Positions 14,315 through 29,147 of a DNA stretch of 64,000 bases are shown piece after piece (the stretch's first letter is position 1; each line of letters begins with the position of its first letter). The DNA lies in contig NW_001799632.1 in NCBI RefSeq assembly GCF_000165425.1, positions 62,001 through 126,000 of the forward strand, in the 5' to 3' direction. The position numbers were made by a program, and so were the translations under genes. Source of the stretch: Paramecium tetraurelia. Its lineage: Eukaryota > Ciliophora > Oligohymenophorea > Peniculida > Parameciidae. The notes below the pieces were generated by a model. It saw nothing but the letters and a program-made list of their open reading frames with translations. It was not told the origin of the DNA and did no database searches.

Positions 14315-14757
14315 ATTATTTTAATTAATTTTATAAAATTTTATTGAAATATGTATCAGTTTATGAAAATTAATAGTCCAATTCACTAAAACTCCCATCT
14401 ACCTTGTTCTTCTCTTATTCCAGATATTAATTACAAACTCTCTTTAAGTTTTGTGATGAGACATGGGTAATCATAAATTCTTGAAAATAGATAACTGTTA
14501 TTTTTGAATGAACTGGAAAACTAGTAATGGTTTGAAAATATCAAACTTATAGGATTTAGGCTTAAATCTAAAATGTTAAATTAGTATTTTAATATGAAAG
14601 TAAGATTTAAAATTAGCCAAGTGATGTAGATTAATTTGGAGTGAAAACTGAGAAAGACATTGATTTTTATATAGAATTAATGATTGAATTGATGTTGTAA
14701 TTGGGTTGAGTTAAAATAATCAAAGTTTTATTTTATTATCATTCGACCAAATAAAAA
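14315..14757. other. intergenic, nothing recognised
   Basis: About 440 bp between the start of the kinase gene and the stop of TmcB-like copy 2, both on the - strand. No supported gene. Confidence 0.4.
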
Positions 14758-17700
14758 TCAACGTTTTTCTTTAATCTATCTGAGGTATGCCTGTAAAGAT
14801 TAGCAATTATTAAAAAGATCAACTGGAATAAGTGACTATATTTCTCTGGCTGTTTTGGATTCCGAATAAAACCTTGCTTGCAATGGAATCCAAATAACAA
14901 AATAGACTAGAACCGATATCACACAAAATATCATGAATAGAAGAGTAAATTGCAGTTATAAATCAGAATAATGAGAATATAAATAACTTTGTAATTCCTC
15001 TAATAATTGCATATGACACACTCTTATAAATACCTTTTGCATTTTTCTATTTGCATTGCCACCTCTTGTGTTATAAATATTACAAGTGTAGTTTTGACGA
15101 TGATCTGAACTGATATTGAAGGTTAAATTATTATAAACAGCATTTTTATTGTAATATTAGTATTGTTGTAGCATATTTTGAGCATTTTCAAAAAAGTTTG
15201 TTATTGCAATTGATAGACCTTCCTAAAGTATATTTTAATTAAAATTTAGGCAAGCTGTTGAGTTCACAGAGGGATCATTTGCTAATATGATATCACATGG
15301 ATTTAGAATGTAAATTTCATTAAACACCTGTTTATATCGATCTGATAGAATCAGTTCATTCTTTTAATTCAAAGCATGAAGTTCTGCATCCAAAAGCCTG
15401 ACTTCTTCCAATTCTTTTTCTAACTTCTCTTGTGAATTAAACTCATTAAACAAAATGGCGTTCTCATCGTAAAGCATCTCCTTAATACTATTATCAATCA
15501 ACCTATATTGTGTGGGCATAAATGATGTTAGATTCACCAAAGGAACAAGGGACTTAGTTTAATCAGTAATAGTCTAAATTATAATTGTATGAATATTTTA
15601 CAGTTGATGAAAAGTAGATGTAGGAAAAGTAGGAAATTATTAAAGTAAGAAAGAATAGGAAGTTAACTTGTACTTTTCGGTAATTGTTCATTTCGAATGT
15701 AGATTTTCTTTTTTTATTTTTGCTAGAGAATCCTAAGTTATAGTCTTATTCCTCTTGTACTTCAGCATCTTCTTCTATGGATTCAATCTCTGATAATAAT
15801 AACAATTACCTCATCATTTTCATTTAATTATAATAACTAAATAAAGATTTAAAATTAATTTATCATCTTTCTAATGTAGTTATCTCTAATCTCCAAATAC
15901 AAAGAGATAATCTCCTTTACAATCTTTTAATGGAAAAAGACATATAATTAAAAGAATAGAAATATGAATGAAAGGCAACAGATTTGTATAGTAAAAAATG
16001 ATTCCTCCTCTATTTCTAGATCGTCTATTAAACTTAGAATGTTGTAGTAATAATAAGCTTGTGAAACTAATTAATACTTCGGAATTGAATTAAGTGTATT
16101 GTGAAGATAATAGTGAAAATCCTCATTATCATCGACGTAAGCTGATATGTTCGAGTTATTTAAAGTGATAGCCTTAGATATCATTTATTCTATGGCTTAA
16201 GTAAAAGTGAAGTTTTGAAAATTATTGTTTTTTGTAAACATTTACACTGAGGCAGATTAAAAATCATCTAATACCTTTTGATATTTCTCGTTAATATTAA
16301 CGTTGGCGGAAGTTAAAATTTGATCAATTTCAAGTAAAATCTTCAATTCATTGTTCAATTCAGCATAATTGATTTGTACATACCTGCCTCCTGTAGTTTT
16401 CATAGTGTACTGCTCAAGATTCAAATAACAACCTCTCAAATCTTACAAATTTGATTAAATCTTTAGAATAGATGCAAATCTTTAATTAGATGCTGCTAAG
16501 TATGAGATTGCTGATTCAAATTAATTTTGAGTATTTATAATGACTTTGTACATCACAATAGCAATAACAAACATTAGAATCAATAAAGAATTCAGAATTA
16601 AAATGAGTTTCTTTAAAAGAGGAGAATAAGGAACACTCAAGAGATGATACATTAATTCTTCCTGATTATTTATCTTAATTTATTAAGGTTACTCTTTATC
16701 TTCTTCAAGTTGCAATTTCTAAGTTCGTTCTCTAATCTATTCTTCTTCCTCCTCGTCTTAATCTAGATCAATGATTTCCTTGATTTCTCCTTGAAACAAT
16801 CTCAATGTCTTGATATCATGGCCTAAACCTGATTACAATTTAAGATTAGTCATCGAAAGGAATTTCTTGCTTGGGATACTTTATTAGGTGTAAATAGCAA
16901 CCTTTGGTTCATCTTAGACATCGCTATCATTCTTATTAGATTCATATTAAGATGTTGATTGGCTGACATGCTCGACTAATATAATAAATTTAATATTACA
17001 GATGTAGGCGTTTTATTCAACTGAAAACTTGAATTGATGTTTGAAGATGTTCCTTTTGATTAGACAATAATCATCTTTCGTAGTGGCTGCTTCATTCATT
17101 TGTACTTTTAAGTAGTATCCGTAAATCTATTAGCGATAATCTCCTTAAGAAAACATGTAATTTTTGGTGGATATTTCGTATAATTATGCATAATACAACC
17201 GAGAGATACATGAGTCATTAAACTTTTCTTCATGATCTGAACTTTAACTTAATGAGTGCGTCTGATGTTCAAAAACAACCAAGTTCATTTTATTGATATA
17301 CTCTTCCTTGTTATACATTAAATAAGGGAACAACCTTTAAATTGTCAATTAGCGAATTTGCAATTGACGAATGTCCAAATTGAGTATAGATATGCAAGTT
17401 GCTGAAATGCTCTCTATTTTGCCTTCTAAATTAAAGATGATATATGCACAATTGTTATAACATTTTTCTTGTCTCAGTCTACAAAACTAAAATATACCTT
17501 TATCAGACATGTATATTGAGTTAATGCTAAAGGTCTACAGTATGTATTTATTTTTAGAAACCAAAAACTAAGATCTCTCTCCTGTTTCGTTTAGTTGATC
17601 AGGTCTCAATTAGGAAAAATATGATTCTACAAAAACACTATGCAATTTTTAATATCTATATTATTTATTTTTGATTACGTGCTTTATAGGATTAATGATA

Positions 17701-19702
17701 ATGGTTTTCCTATGACATCTGTTTTGGAGTAACCCAATAAAGAATGGAAAGCTTAATTGACATTCTTGATTATTGTTGGTTGATTTGGTTTACCAAATAA
17801 TTCCAAGACTATGACTGGATATGAATACATGCTTAGTTCATCTTGATTTTTTAGATATTAATGTTCTGATTATTGAGAAACTACTTTCTGCTTATTTGCT
17901 ATTTGAAAACCTTTATAATTTTCCAATTAATGAACATATTTAGAAAACTTCTCAATAAGTCTATAGATAGATGAATCTAAAGGAGTATTTATTTAAATTT
18001 TGAATAATTATTTTTTCAATAAATGAACAGATTCTAGTATTAATTTTCCATATTTTTGTATTGAGGATAAATTAGGATTTTCATCTAATAAAGTATTCCA
18101 GAATTAAATTTTATAATAGGCACATTCTTCAGCCAACTACTAAATTTGTTTATACTAGTATTTCATGCTTCTATCCAGAGTTTAAATGTATTTAACTTAA
18201 TTTGTTGTTGCTGATCTCTGGTAATTTTAATCGATAATCTTCCTCATCTTGAATATTAAAAATTGTTAAGCAAAAGATGGACAACACATATCGGCTTTAT
18301 CCACTTCTATTAATGCCTTCTAGCCCTACTCTAAAGTATCAAGAAGGAAATAAGAATAATGCAACTTTAAATCCACGTTAAGCGGATAGGTCTAAAGGCC
18401 AACCTAATAGATTTAATCTATAATTTCTTTTAAAATCATCCTTTTGTCTGTATATTTGAGGTTGTCTTTAAACTTTTTAGCGAGTTCGATAGATGTTTTA
18501 ATTGCACACTAAGGATTCAAGCAAGTCTGTTTATGGACTTCCAAGAAACCCAACACTAGAATTTCCTTATTTTTGTCTTTCTCAAAGCAATCACATAATT
18601 CAATCAAAAATTCAGAGAGTTAGATAATTTCTTAGCTGGATAGTTCTTAAATCATGTTTGATTTTAATAAGTTGACTGTTGACCTTTCATCCTACAGGAG
18701 AATAACCAGAAGCATAGGCATAGTCACAAGCCAACCCTTCATGGTACCTATAAATACTAGGTGTTCGAATGTAAATGTAGTTAATAGCATGAAATTGGTA
18801 TAAAAAACTAAACCGCTGATGGCTGACCAAATTTTTTAGACACTTCTATTATAAAAAGGCTTTTTGAATCTAATTTTGTAAAAGAAAAGGAAACTTGTGA
18901 GCAATTGAATGAGGATCACGATTACGGCATATTTGGGTAGTTCTATTAAGGAGTAGGAGAACATTGACAATGATACATACACAAACATAAATGTGTAGGT
19001 AGACCCTTCTCTTTGTGAAAATGTATTTTTTTGGTTATTTCTCACTTCAATAAATAATTATGATCCAATAATTACAATGAAGAACAAGACGGCCAATGAA
19101 AAGATAACTATGCAGGCATGAATAATATAACTGTCCTGCCAACAGACTTAATCGGTCGTGTAGAACATTCTTAATTCTCCTCTATTGTCTCTCTTACACA
19201 CCAAAAACTATATTATATTTTAAATATAGTACGCCCAAATGTAATCTCAAGATTTCAACAAATCCGGCCGTCATGATTAATTTTAATGTAACACTTAGGA
19301 CAAGCATAAGAAATTAATTATTAAGGAGTTATTTTAAGATGGTTGCCAACAACACAATAATTGCAATTAAGAGAACAATACTGATACCACAGTACATTGC
19401 TATTAGATAGACGGAAGTTTTCTGTTAGTTAAGCATTCTTATGGAAGTGAAATACTACAAAAACTTTTGGATTTCCCCTGATAATTTGACATTATGCCAT
19501 GCAAATTAAAGCTATATTTAAAAAGGAAAATATAAAAGCTGGATAAATTAGATAAAAGAGAGCAAGCAAGTGGTTTAAAAAGATTGGTTGTTTTAGCCAA
19601 TAATTTAGTACGCAACACTAGGATTATGAGAAATGCATACTTAAATAGTGACAGCTTCAATTAATCCCAAAGAGTTTATGTAAATTCCTATTTGAGACTC
19701 AT
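14758..19702 (-). CDS. TmcB-like giant PAS-domain membrane protein, copy 2
   Basis: Start at 19702 (MSLKQEFTQTLWDQLKLSLF). A 23-nt intron leads into NVAYQIIGQNNQSFQ and the first TM block. A 25-nt intron joins RLHLG to FLVCKRDNRGEL. Family landmarks seen: the TM block LIAMYCGISIVLLIAIIVLL, CWQDSYIIHACIVIFSLAV, the conserved KKPFYN motif near 18842-18860, a PAS-like FNLEGKIESISATCIS near 17430, and the C-terminal TM PLQARFYSESKTAR followed by LIPVDLF. TGA at 14758-14760. About 1,600 aa. Faces copy 3 head to head across 99 bp. Role unknown; PAS and TM layout suggests sensing at a membrane (inference). Confidence 0.75.
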
Positions 19703-19801
19703 ATCGAATCGTATTTACTTTTTTTAAAATAATGATAAAGCAATATTTTTTTGAATTGAGAAACCCTAAATTAATATTTGATAATTATTATAATAATAAG
19801 A
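19703..19801. promoter_or_regulatory. bidirectional promoter between paralogous TmcB-like genes
   Basis: Only 99 bp separate the two start codons (19702 on -, 19802 on +). The segment is almost pure A/T, including a TAATAATTATTATAATAATA-like run near 19775-19800. Both genes must be transcribed from it or from sequence overlapping the coding starts. Confidence 0.6.
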
Positions 19802-22800
19802 ATGTTCAATCGATCCTCATCTGATGTAAATATTTCTTAAATAATCAGATTAGCCAATGAGATAAAATTGAGTATTTACAAGTAAAAAGACAAACATATA
19901 TATATTAGAGTGGTATACCTGATGATGAAACAGGGCGAAGAATCCCTATATGTCTCCATCTTTTTTTCGATCGTGTAATTCCTCCAATTAACCTACCTGG
20001 CTTTTGGATCTAAAATAATGTACGTGTGGAATAATGAAGGAGCAGCAACCGATCTCAGTAATATCCTTTCGTAATTATTTAAATAATCGATAAGATACTT
20101 CGTCATAAGCGCTCACTTGAAACACTAAAAATTCGAGCTCTACCTAGCCTTTTTTTACGCCTTTTTTGGATTAGTGGTCATATCAATTGCACTATTTGTC
20201 ATATTTGCATTCGCATTTAAGGTAGCAGTACTTCCCCTAATGATACTGAAATCATTGCTGAAACTATTTCTGACAATTGGCTTTCTCCCCATTATGCTCT
20301 TATTTTTTGGAGTACAAATATACCACTATTACTTTTTTAGATTCTTTCATGCAAAGTAAATAGCAATGGAATTGAGGTTTGGTCTTACAACGCAGACGTT
20401 GAATGTTGGGGGAACGATCATTACATCCACGCCATATTTGCAATCATAGCAATCCTACTGTTTCAGATACTGACCAGCACTACATGTTTAATTTATTTCG
20501 AGAGCAAATTTGTCTATGGAAATGCATTTGCCCAACGATCAGGAAGACCCTATTCCTATTATCACATCAACGTCTTCATCATCATCATGTCATATCAACT
20601 CCTTGAAACCCCAAGATTCAGCTCTCTCTTATTGGCCATTTTCACTATCTCAAGCTTTTTCCTCTTTTATTAAATTCACACAGAAAAACCTTTCTACAAT
20701 AAAGTCATCTAAAAATTGTGGTCCATAATCACTGCCTTGAATATGTGGACTTCCATTATGCTAATTTTCGCATATCTTTTGGAAGGCCAATTCTTTAGAG
20801 ATGTCATTTGGGGTTGGGTCGGAGGCATTCCACTCATTGTTTTGATCATAGTGAATGAGCAATTATTTGAAGTCGACTTATTGGGTTCAAATATCAATAG
20901 GGCAATATCAGGATAGCAGATCATCATACTATGCGAATATCTTCTATCCTTATTGGATAAGAATGATCAGCATTCGTCATTGATGTTAGATGGATTTATT
21001 GAAGTACACAAACAAACTTGTTATAGGAATGATTGCATATTAAAATTTAAGAAAAGTCTGAATGAAAAAAATAAATATGCTTCCCTTCACGACATGGAAA
21101 GATACACTGTATTCATAGAATTGATTAGCTAAATCTATTATGATGGCATCAAACAGTTCCCATAGGATGTCTTTTTGAGATTAAACTACTCATACTTCCT
21201 TATCGATAGACTTAAGTTGAAGTAGCAGGCCTTGAGTGAATTGCAATAAGCAGAATCTAGTGGTCCTAGTTTTGATCATGAATTCATCATCTATAGATAT
21301 AAAAGAATAATGGAAGACGATTTGCAGGAACAATAACAAGAGAATATTAATCAAGTTGATTTGGTCACTGAAATAGCCTTTCAGACTCAAAGCAAATAGT
21401 TAATATAGCAAATAGAGAAAACTTCTCTTATTTATATTGACTTTTGGGCTTAATTGCAGGAAGAGGTCCCAGACATTGGTAGAATCAACAATTTGGGATT
21501 TAAGATTTTGGATTCAGTAAATTTAGTTTAAGAATAGTGGAATAGATTAAAGCGACTAAATTAAAAGGCATCCAAACTAAATCGTTTGATGGGGAAATAC
21601 TACTCGCAAATTATGAATGATGAAGAAATGGGATAAAAGTTGATTCAATAAAGTCGAATGAATTAGAATGATAAGTTTAAAGCAATAGATTTAGAAGAAA
21701 TCCAAAACGAATGTCTACCAACAATAACTATATTGACTGATGTAGATAAGATTGGAACAATTAGTAATCTGAATAAAGCAGCCTGTAGTTTATTGGGATA
21801 TGCTAAAACTGACTTAGTTAATAGGAAATTAAATTTGATACAACCAGATCTGTAATTATAGATATTTAATTAATAGATTCTCGAAATACCATGATCATTT
21901 CCTGGAGAATTTTCTGGAAAAGTATCAGGACAACAATCCAAATTAATAGGTTAAAGAAAAATCGATTTACGTTAAGAATAAGTAGGGTTACATCATACCG
22001 TGTCAATTAAATATCAGAATGATATAAACTATTAATTCAGGTGTTTTTATGTGTGGGACTATTAAATAGGATATCTATCATAAACCTATAAGTATATTTT
22101 TGTGCTAAACTAATGGCATCATCGAAAATATCAATTCTACTTGCATCAGGATGTTTGGGTTGGAGTTGAAGTCAATTACTATTAAACCTGTTAACATTCT
22201 GGATATCTTTCCAGATATATTTGATCGTAAAGAAGAATTACTATAGAAAGCTGGTGGAATTTTAACTTACGTAATTGGAACTCGATCCTCTAAGACAAAT
22301 ACATCTCATAATTCATTACAAGATTTAGAAATAGAACATTCATAAATACTTGATCATTAGAATAAATAATAAATTTAGTTTTAATGCTACCTTTAAGAAA
22401 TTAAGTTTTAATGTATAGAAGATGAAATCATCCAAAATAAACTACAAGGGTATATTATAAAGTTAGACAAATTTAAATCTCCAGAGAAGATGTAATTGTA
22501 TACACAAAATAAGAGCATTTAAAATTAATTTCAATTTAAATTTAATTATTTAACTCTAACTTACGTACTGGATTTTGGAAACGGATTAGATTCCTAAGAT
22601 CCCACTGTAAAGGTTGATTAAAGTATTATTTGGGAAGATTAAACAAAAGTATCACAATAGGTCATAATTGATCCTCAGATTTAAGGAAGTGATTGCTAAA
22701 CAAATTATGCAGAGGGAATCAAAATCGTCAGATTAATTGGGGATCGGATTGTTGAGATAGAAGAATCCAAGTCAGATGAATATGAAGATGACAATATGCA

Positions 22801-24865
22801 GAGTCTCTTTTAATAGAATGAAAACAATGAGGACGATTAAAAGAATGAAAAAGATACCATCAATCTATATAGATCAAAAAACCAATTGGAATAATTGTTA
22901 TCTCAATCTAAGATACCTAGAACGGCAATCAACTTCAGAATATTCATAAATATAATGACATTAGTTTTGGTATTGATAACTTTCTTAGAATATTTTATCA
23001 ACTCTGATTTCAACTAGAAACTATTGGACTCTATGCCTTTGGTGTCATGGAACAACCAAAGATCCAGTACCTTAATGGGAATCTAATCAGTCATATAGGA
23101 TTTGAAAAGTGTTCATTATGACCAACTTCCTTTGTTGAAGGATCCAGAGGTAGGGTACACGATAATTGAGAAATAGTTTAGAGGCTGGTTTGATAAGGAA
23201 TTAACTTAATTGATTTAATTGTAGAAAGATTTGACTTTGGTTTCGGCTGAGATTAATGATGATTATAAATGGGTCTAGGATTATTATGAAATGGAAATTG
23301 TTGAAATGGTATCTTTGGAGGGAGGAAAATAAAATTATACTTTTAATGAAGCAGTACAATCTGCAATAGCTAAAGCGTTGTAAATCAATAGTAGTTCTTT
23401 GGATGAAATAAATGATCAGAATGGGGACGTTTATTATATTGAATATAATGTTTTCAACTCAATTACATAAAGTTTAACTATTCCAGCTGAATATTTTAAA
23501 TACAACATTATATCAAGAGGAGAAATATTAGAAACTTCAGTGACTGCATTTCTGACAGCAGCATGTATCATATTGTTTCTTTAGTATTTAATTCAATTAT
23601 ACTAGAATATGTTTGATTATTTTATTCATAATAAAGATCTAAGTAGTAAATTAAGCAGCATTGTAGTTATTCTTAGATCTCAATGAGAAAAAAATTAAGT
23701 CTATCTATGTTAAGTGTGAGAATTTCATCACAAGTCTTTAAGTTGGGGATGATGATGATGACGATGTAAAGAATACAATTAATAAATTTAGTAGTTCTTC
23801 TCCGACAATGATGACAAGGAAGAGGAGAATGAAAACAAAGAGAAGGAAAAAGAGGAAGGAGATAATTTATTGAATGGCAGAAAAAAGAGGAAGAAGTTTA
23901 GAAACTCCAATTAAAATTATAAGCATTTAATATTTGCTTTGTTATTGGTCATCGAAATAATGGCAGCCTATTTTATATATTTATTTGTTTCAGTCTAGGT
24001 AAATTCTACTTTATTATTTTTAGTCTGAAACTTCCGATATCATTGATTTAATACCTGTGTTTAATTAGACCTCCTTCGCAGAGTGCTATTACAGATATTC
24101 TGATAATGCCTTACGAAAAGCATTAGAAGTTGAATAGTACACTTTTGTTGGCAACTCCTCAGTTGAAGTTCTGAACTTTTTGATTGCTGAACTGTATAAC
24201 TTGGATGCAGCCATTCACTAAATCCATTCCTCAAATTCAGGCATTCTCAATTCAGACTACTTAGATGTAAAGATCATTTGAAATATTGTAGGTATTTAAT
24301 AATATCTTCATTTTAACACCTTGTGATTACATAGTTCAAATAGACACTTAAATAACCTATGACATCTGCTTAAACTTTAATGATGGAGTCTTGCAATAAG
24401 GATTATCTATTGGAATGGCCAAATATTTCGGAGAAGTTTTTTCGGCAAGTCCCTTCAACTCTTATTAAATGCCTACAATAAATCTTTTAAGATTATGACC
24501 TAGTTTACAAGATTTCTGAAAATAAGAGGACCAATTTTATGATGAATTTAGTAAATACTAATTAGGCTTACAATATGAGATTGATGCAGGAAAGATATAT
24601 AAAGGCTGCTTATTAGTATGTAAGTTAGGCCTTGATCGACTCAGTAAAGAACAGTGCATAAGACCAGAAGAATCTAAAAGTTGCACTATTTATCAGTTTC
24701 AATATTTTTCTGTTTTTTATTTACTTTTTTATATGGATTCCTCTTGTATTCCGTATTTTGAGTGATATGCTCAAGAATCGCTTAATGCTAACAATAATCC
24801 CATTACAAGTAATTCATAAAACTGCATCAATAAGACTATATATTAGAAAAATTATAAATCATTGA
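19802..24865 (+). CDS. TmcB-like giant PAS-domain membrane protein, copy 3
   Basis: Start at 19802 (MFNRSSSDVNISQIIRLANE); a 27-nt intron leads into VVYLMMKQGEESLYVSIFF. A 29-nt intron joins LLFFG to ILSCKVNSNGIEVWSYNADV, followed by CWGNDHYIHAIFAIIAILL and the family motif IHTEKPFYNK near 20670. Two PAS-like segments are seen: TISNLNKAACSLLGYAKTDL near 21760 and GIIENINSTCIRMFGLELKS near 22120, with YHDHFLENFLEKYQ between them after a 25-nt intron. A Glu/Asp-rich linker follows near 23750-23880 around a 26-nt intron. The C-terminal TM block ends FIYFFIWIPLVFRILS then LTIIPLQVIHKTAS, as in copy 2. One phase change near 24450-24490 is not explained by a short intron. TGA at 24863-24865. Confidence 0.75.
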
Positions 24866-25213
24866 AATAAATTTATATATATATATCAATTTTTATATAA
24901 TGAGATATTCAAGAACTTAGTTGTATTTCCCTAAGAATTAAACACTACAGAAGATGAAAAATGTAATTCTCAAAATTTCATTCCTTATCTTTATTTTCTT
25001 TTCTAAAGATGAATATCTCATAATTTTACATCATTTGACCTTGAATCTAATAATCTAAAATAAATGTTTAAGTTTACAATTTATGTAATTTCTTCCATCC
25101 ACATAGATGAGTTATCTAGAATAGCGTAATTAAATTGCGTGTAATATATAAGAATAATTCTTACACGAACTGTTATTTTAATTAATTATTAAAAATATAA
25201 AAATAAAAAATCT
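24866..25213. other. intergenic, nothing recognised
   Basis: About 350 bp of A/T-rich sequence between the TmcB-like copy 3 stop and the tRNA gene. No supported feature. Confidence 0.4.
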
Positions 25214-25284
25214 GAAGACTACGCGAATTGAACGCGCGACCCCTGGACCTGGAATCCAACGCTCTACCCCTGAGCTAAGCCTTC
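25214..25284 (-). tRNA. tRNA-Trp (anticodon CCA)
   Basis: Read on the - strand, 71 nt fold into a full cloverleaf: acceptor GAAGGCT/AGTCTTC (one G-T pair), D stem GCTC/GAGC, anticodon stem TTGGA/TCCAG with loop TTCCAGG (anticodon CCA), variable loop of 5, and T arm GCGCG-TTCAATT-CGCGT. No intron and no encoded CCA tail. CCA decodes UGG. This fits a code in which UGA is kept as the only stop and is not reassigned to Trp. A T-run upstream (toward lower coordinates) may serve as the Pol III terminator. Confidence 0.93.
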
Positions 25285-25321
25285 AATGATAACATATTAT
25301 ACGATAAATTCATAATATATC

Positions 25322-26615
<1,294 letters not shown>

Positions 26616-26767
26616 ATATTAATACAAATTAATATCCACGTAAATAATTAAGAGCTTACGCATTATTATGATATTATTGGCAAATTTCGTCATTAAAATA
26701 TATATGATGATATTTTTAGAATAAATAATGACGATATTACGCATTATTTTATGAAACATCATAATAC

Positions 26768-27948
26768 TCAATACTTGTAATCGGCCACAAATAAGGACTC
26801 ATTGGAAGCTCCTCCCTTTCCTCCTTGGTATTTACCTAAGATAATAAAATGAATCTCCTACCTAATTAGGCTTCACTATTGGCCTTAGCTCTAGTTAAGA
26901 GAGCTTGTTAAGCAGCTTCCCAATTTTCTTATTTGCCAGCCCAAGTCTTAACGGCAGTGTTTTGAAGAGCTCTTCCATAAGAGAATGTAAGAGCCCATGG
27001 TTTTCTCACGGTAGTCAATTAATTCATGGCATTCAAGTTCAAAGATGCCTCTTCTTCTGATTATCCACCTGAAAGGAACTATTTTATAAATTCTAGATTC
27101 TTACAGTGACTCCAACAAGTGCAGGAGGAACTGTTCTACTCAAAGCCAAAGCTGTTCTATATCCAATTTCCTAGGGAGTGACCTTGCTTCTCTCAGAGTT
27201 TGTTGATCCTGGAGTGACCATATTGGGTTTAAGAAGACATCCTTCCAAAAATACATTGTTTTCATTCAAGGCCTTGAAGACAGCAGCCAAGACCTTTTCT
27301 GTGACCTTTTGGCACACTTCGATGGAATGATCACCATCAGCCAGGATTTCTGGTTCAACTATGGGAACAAGACCATTCTCTTGGCAGATGGCAGCATATC
27401 TTGCCAATCCCCAAGCATTTTCTTAGATGGCTTATTAGGATGGTAATCCATTGCCAATTTTCAAAACAGCTCTCCATTTGGCGAATCTGCAGCCAACTTT
27501 GTAGTGTTCAGCTGCCATGGTGGCCAATGAATCCAATCCAAGAGTGGCTGATTCATCTTGTGTTCCTGGAATTACTCCCAAACCCTTGTCTACTTTGATA
27601 CCAGCAACTATTCCTTTTTCCTTCAATAACTCGACAAAGTTCTTGCCTTCCTTTGTAGCATGTTTGACCTATAAATGTATCTAATTTAAAGTACTGTCTC
27701 TGAGAAAAGAATGACTCCACTGATGTAGTTTTCAATTCCAGGGGATGTGAACAACAATTCTCTATAGGCTCTTCTGTTCTCTTCATTGTTCTCCACATTG
27801 ATGGTAACAAACTTCTTTCCAATGGTTCCTTAAGACTAACAATTAAACCAGAATTTACTTCGTCTGCTGCCAAAATTCCCTTTCCTGGAGTGCAGATCTT
27901 TTATGCTGTTTCTGCCAATTCCTTTCTGTAGTCTGCTTTTTATTACAT
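26768..27948 (-). CDS. class I fructose-bisphosphate aldolase
   Basis: Cleaves fructose 1,6-bisphosphate to two triose phosphates. Start at 27948 ([18 protein letters not shown]), TGA 26768-26770. Four introns (23, 26, 26, 26 nt) give 359 aa, typical of class I aldolase. Seen: [12 protein letters not shown] then [21 protein letters not shown] with an active-site Lys, [26 protein letters not shown], and the Schiff-base lysine in [13 protein letters not shown]; it ends in Tyr (LFVADYKY) as catalytic class I enzymes do. GC content is above the window average, in keeping with a highly expressed gene. Confidence 0.96.
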
Positions 27949-28009
27949 TAAGATATTTAAAATGAATTAATTTATTAAAATTTAATTTTCATTGATTCGT
28001 TATCAATAT

Positions 28010-29147
28010 TCAAAAATTAGGCTTCTAGAATCTACTTAATTAAAATGTTTTATATTTCTGAACTCCAGTCTCAAACATCTCCTCTAGAATCTCTCCCATC
28101 ACAATACAAAACTTAAATCCATCTATTATCTATAATATTATTGATACGTCCAGAACATGCACTCAAAATTATTGTACTCTTGGATCTGGGATCAAAATCA
28201 ATTGTAAAATTGTGATCTCTTGTGCTTGTATAGACACACGTCTCCACTCTCGATACTGCAGCATCTCTCAATTCTGGCATGTACTTTGTCAAGAATTATC
28301 TAATTATGTTAACACTCCCTTGTTCATTCTTGGTTTGGTCATACAAATCCGGATGCTCTAAAGACGGTCCAAAGTGATGCAATCCAATTTTCACTTCCCC
28401 ATTCACTCTTGGAAATCCATACACTTCTTATGAATTATTTTCACTAATGAAAACAGGCAACTTATCAAAGTTCTGATTATCTGTTTTGAAGAATACAACC
28501 TATTGCTTATATAGGCTGATATCCAAAGGGTATGTATTTTATAATCTCTTTAATCCCATTCCCAGTGATAAAATCAACTTTTTGGATCTAAACACTCCTA
28601 AATCAGTATAAACATGAACTTCATCTCCTTTGTACTCGTGATTGATGTATCTACAATTATTGACGACTTGTCCTCCTTGTGCTTTGCCCTAATTTATAAA
28701 GATGGATATTGCTATTTCTGGTCTCACAAACCCAGCTGATTTATCAAAGTAAAATGATTAGTCTGAAGATGTCTTGATTGGAAACTTAGATTCTACATCC
28801 TGATGTTACAGCTATTGGAGGTTTGGATTATTGAATTATGTTTGATTTCTAAATTGAGCATCACTCTAATCTCCAAATATAATTCCTCCTGAATTCACAT
28901 ATACTTATTCACTGGTTGAGTCTTGTAATTATCTCCATAATTCAAGGGATCTTCTGGCAATATCCACATATTCTCCAGAATAGCCCATTTCTCTTACAAT
29001 TCTTGTCTCACCATTATGAGACCCCTTTGTGTGAGGTGACACATATTATTCAATGCCTAAGACTTTGATTTTCCCAGAAAAATGTGAGAAGCAATTACTA
29101 CCATGAGATCCCAATCCTACAATAATTAAGTCAAATAAAGTATCCAT
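28010..29147 (-). CDS. monomeric sarcosine oxidase / N-methyltryptophan oxidase-type FAD enzyme
   Basis: Start at 29147 (MDTLFDLIIVGLGSHGSN), TGA 28010-28012, one 25-nt intron inside SACSGHG, 370 aa, close to bacterial MSOX (~385 aa). The N-terminal dinucleotide fold has GLGSHGS. HTKGSHNGETRIVREMGY matches the family's conserved flavin region, and VETCVYTSTRDHNFTIDF carries the Cys to which FAD is covalently attached in MSOX. The C-terminal SACSGHGFKF is also conserved. It would oxidise an N-methyl or imino amino acid to an aldehyde or imine plus H2O2. A peroxisomal site is possible, but the C-terminus (RFQKPNF) is not a PTS1. The exact substrate (sarcosine, pipecolate, N-methyltryptophan) cannot be read from sequence. 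Confidence 0.88.

Noticed and set aside
24440-24500. Possible 43-nt intron to explain a phase change in TmcB-like copy 3
   Set aside because: It is much longer than every other intron in the window; left as unresolved.
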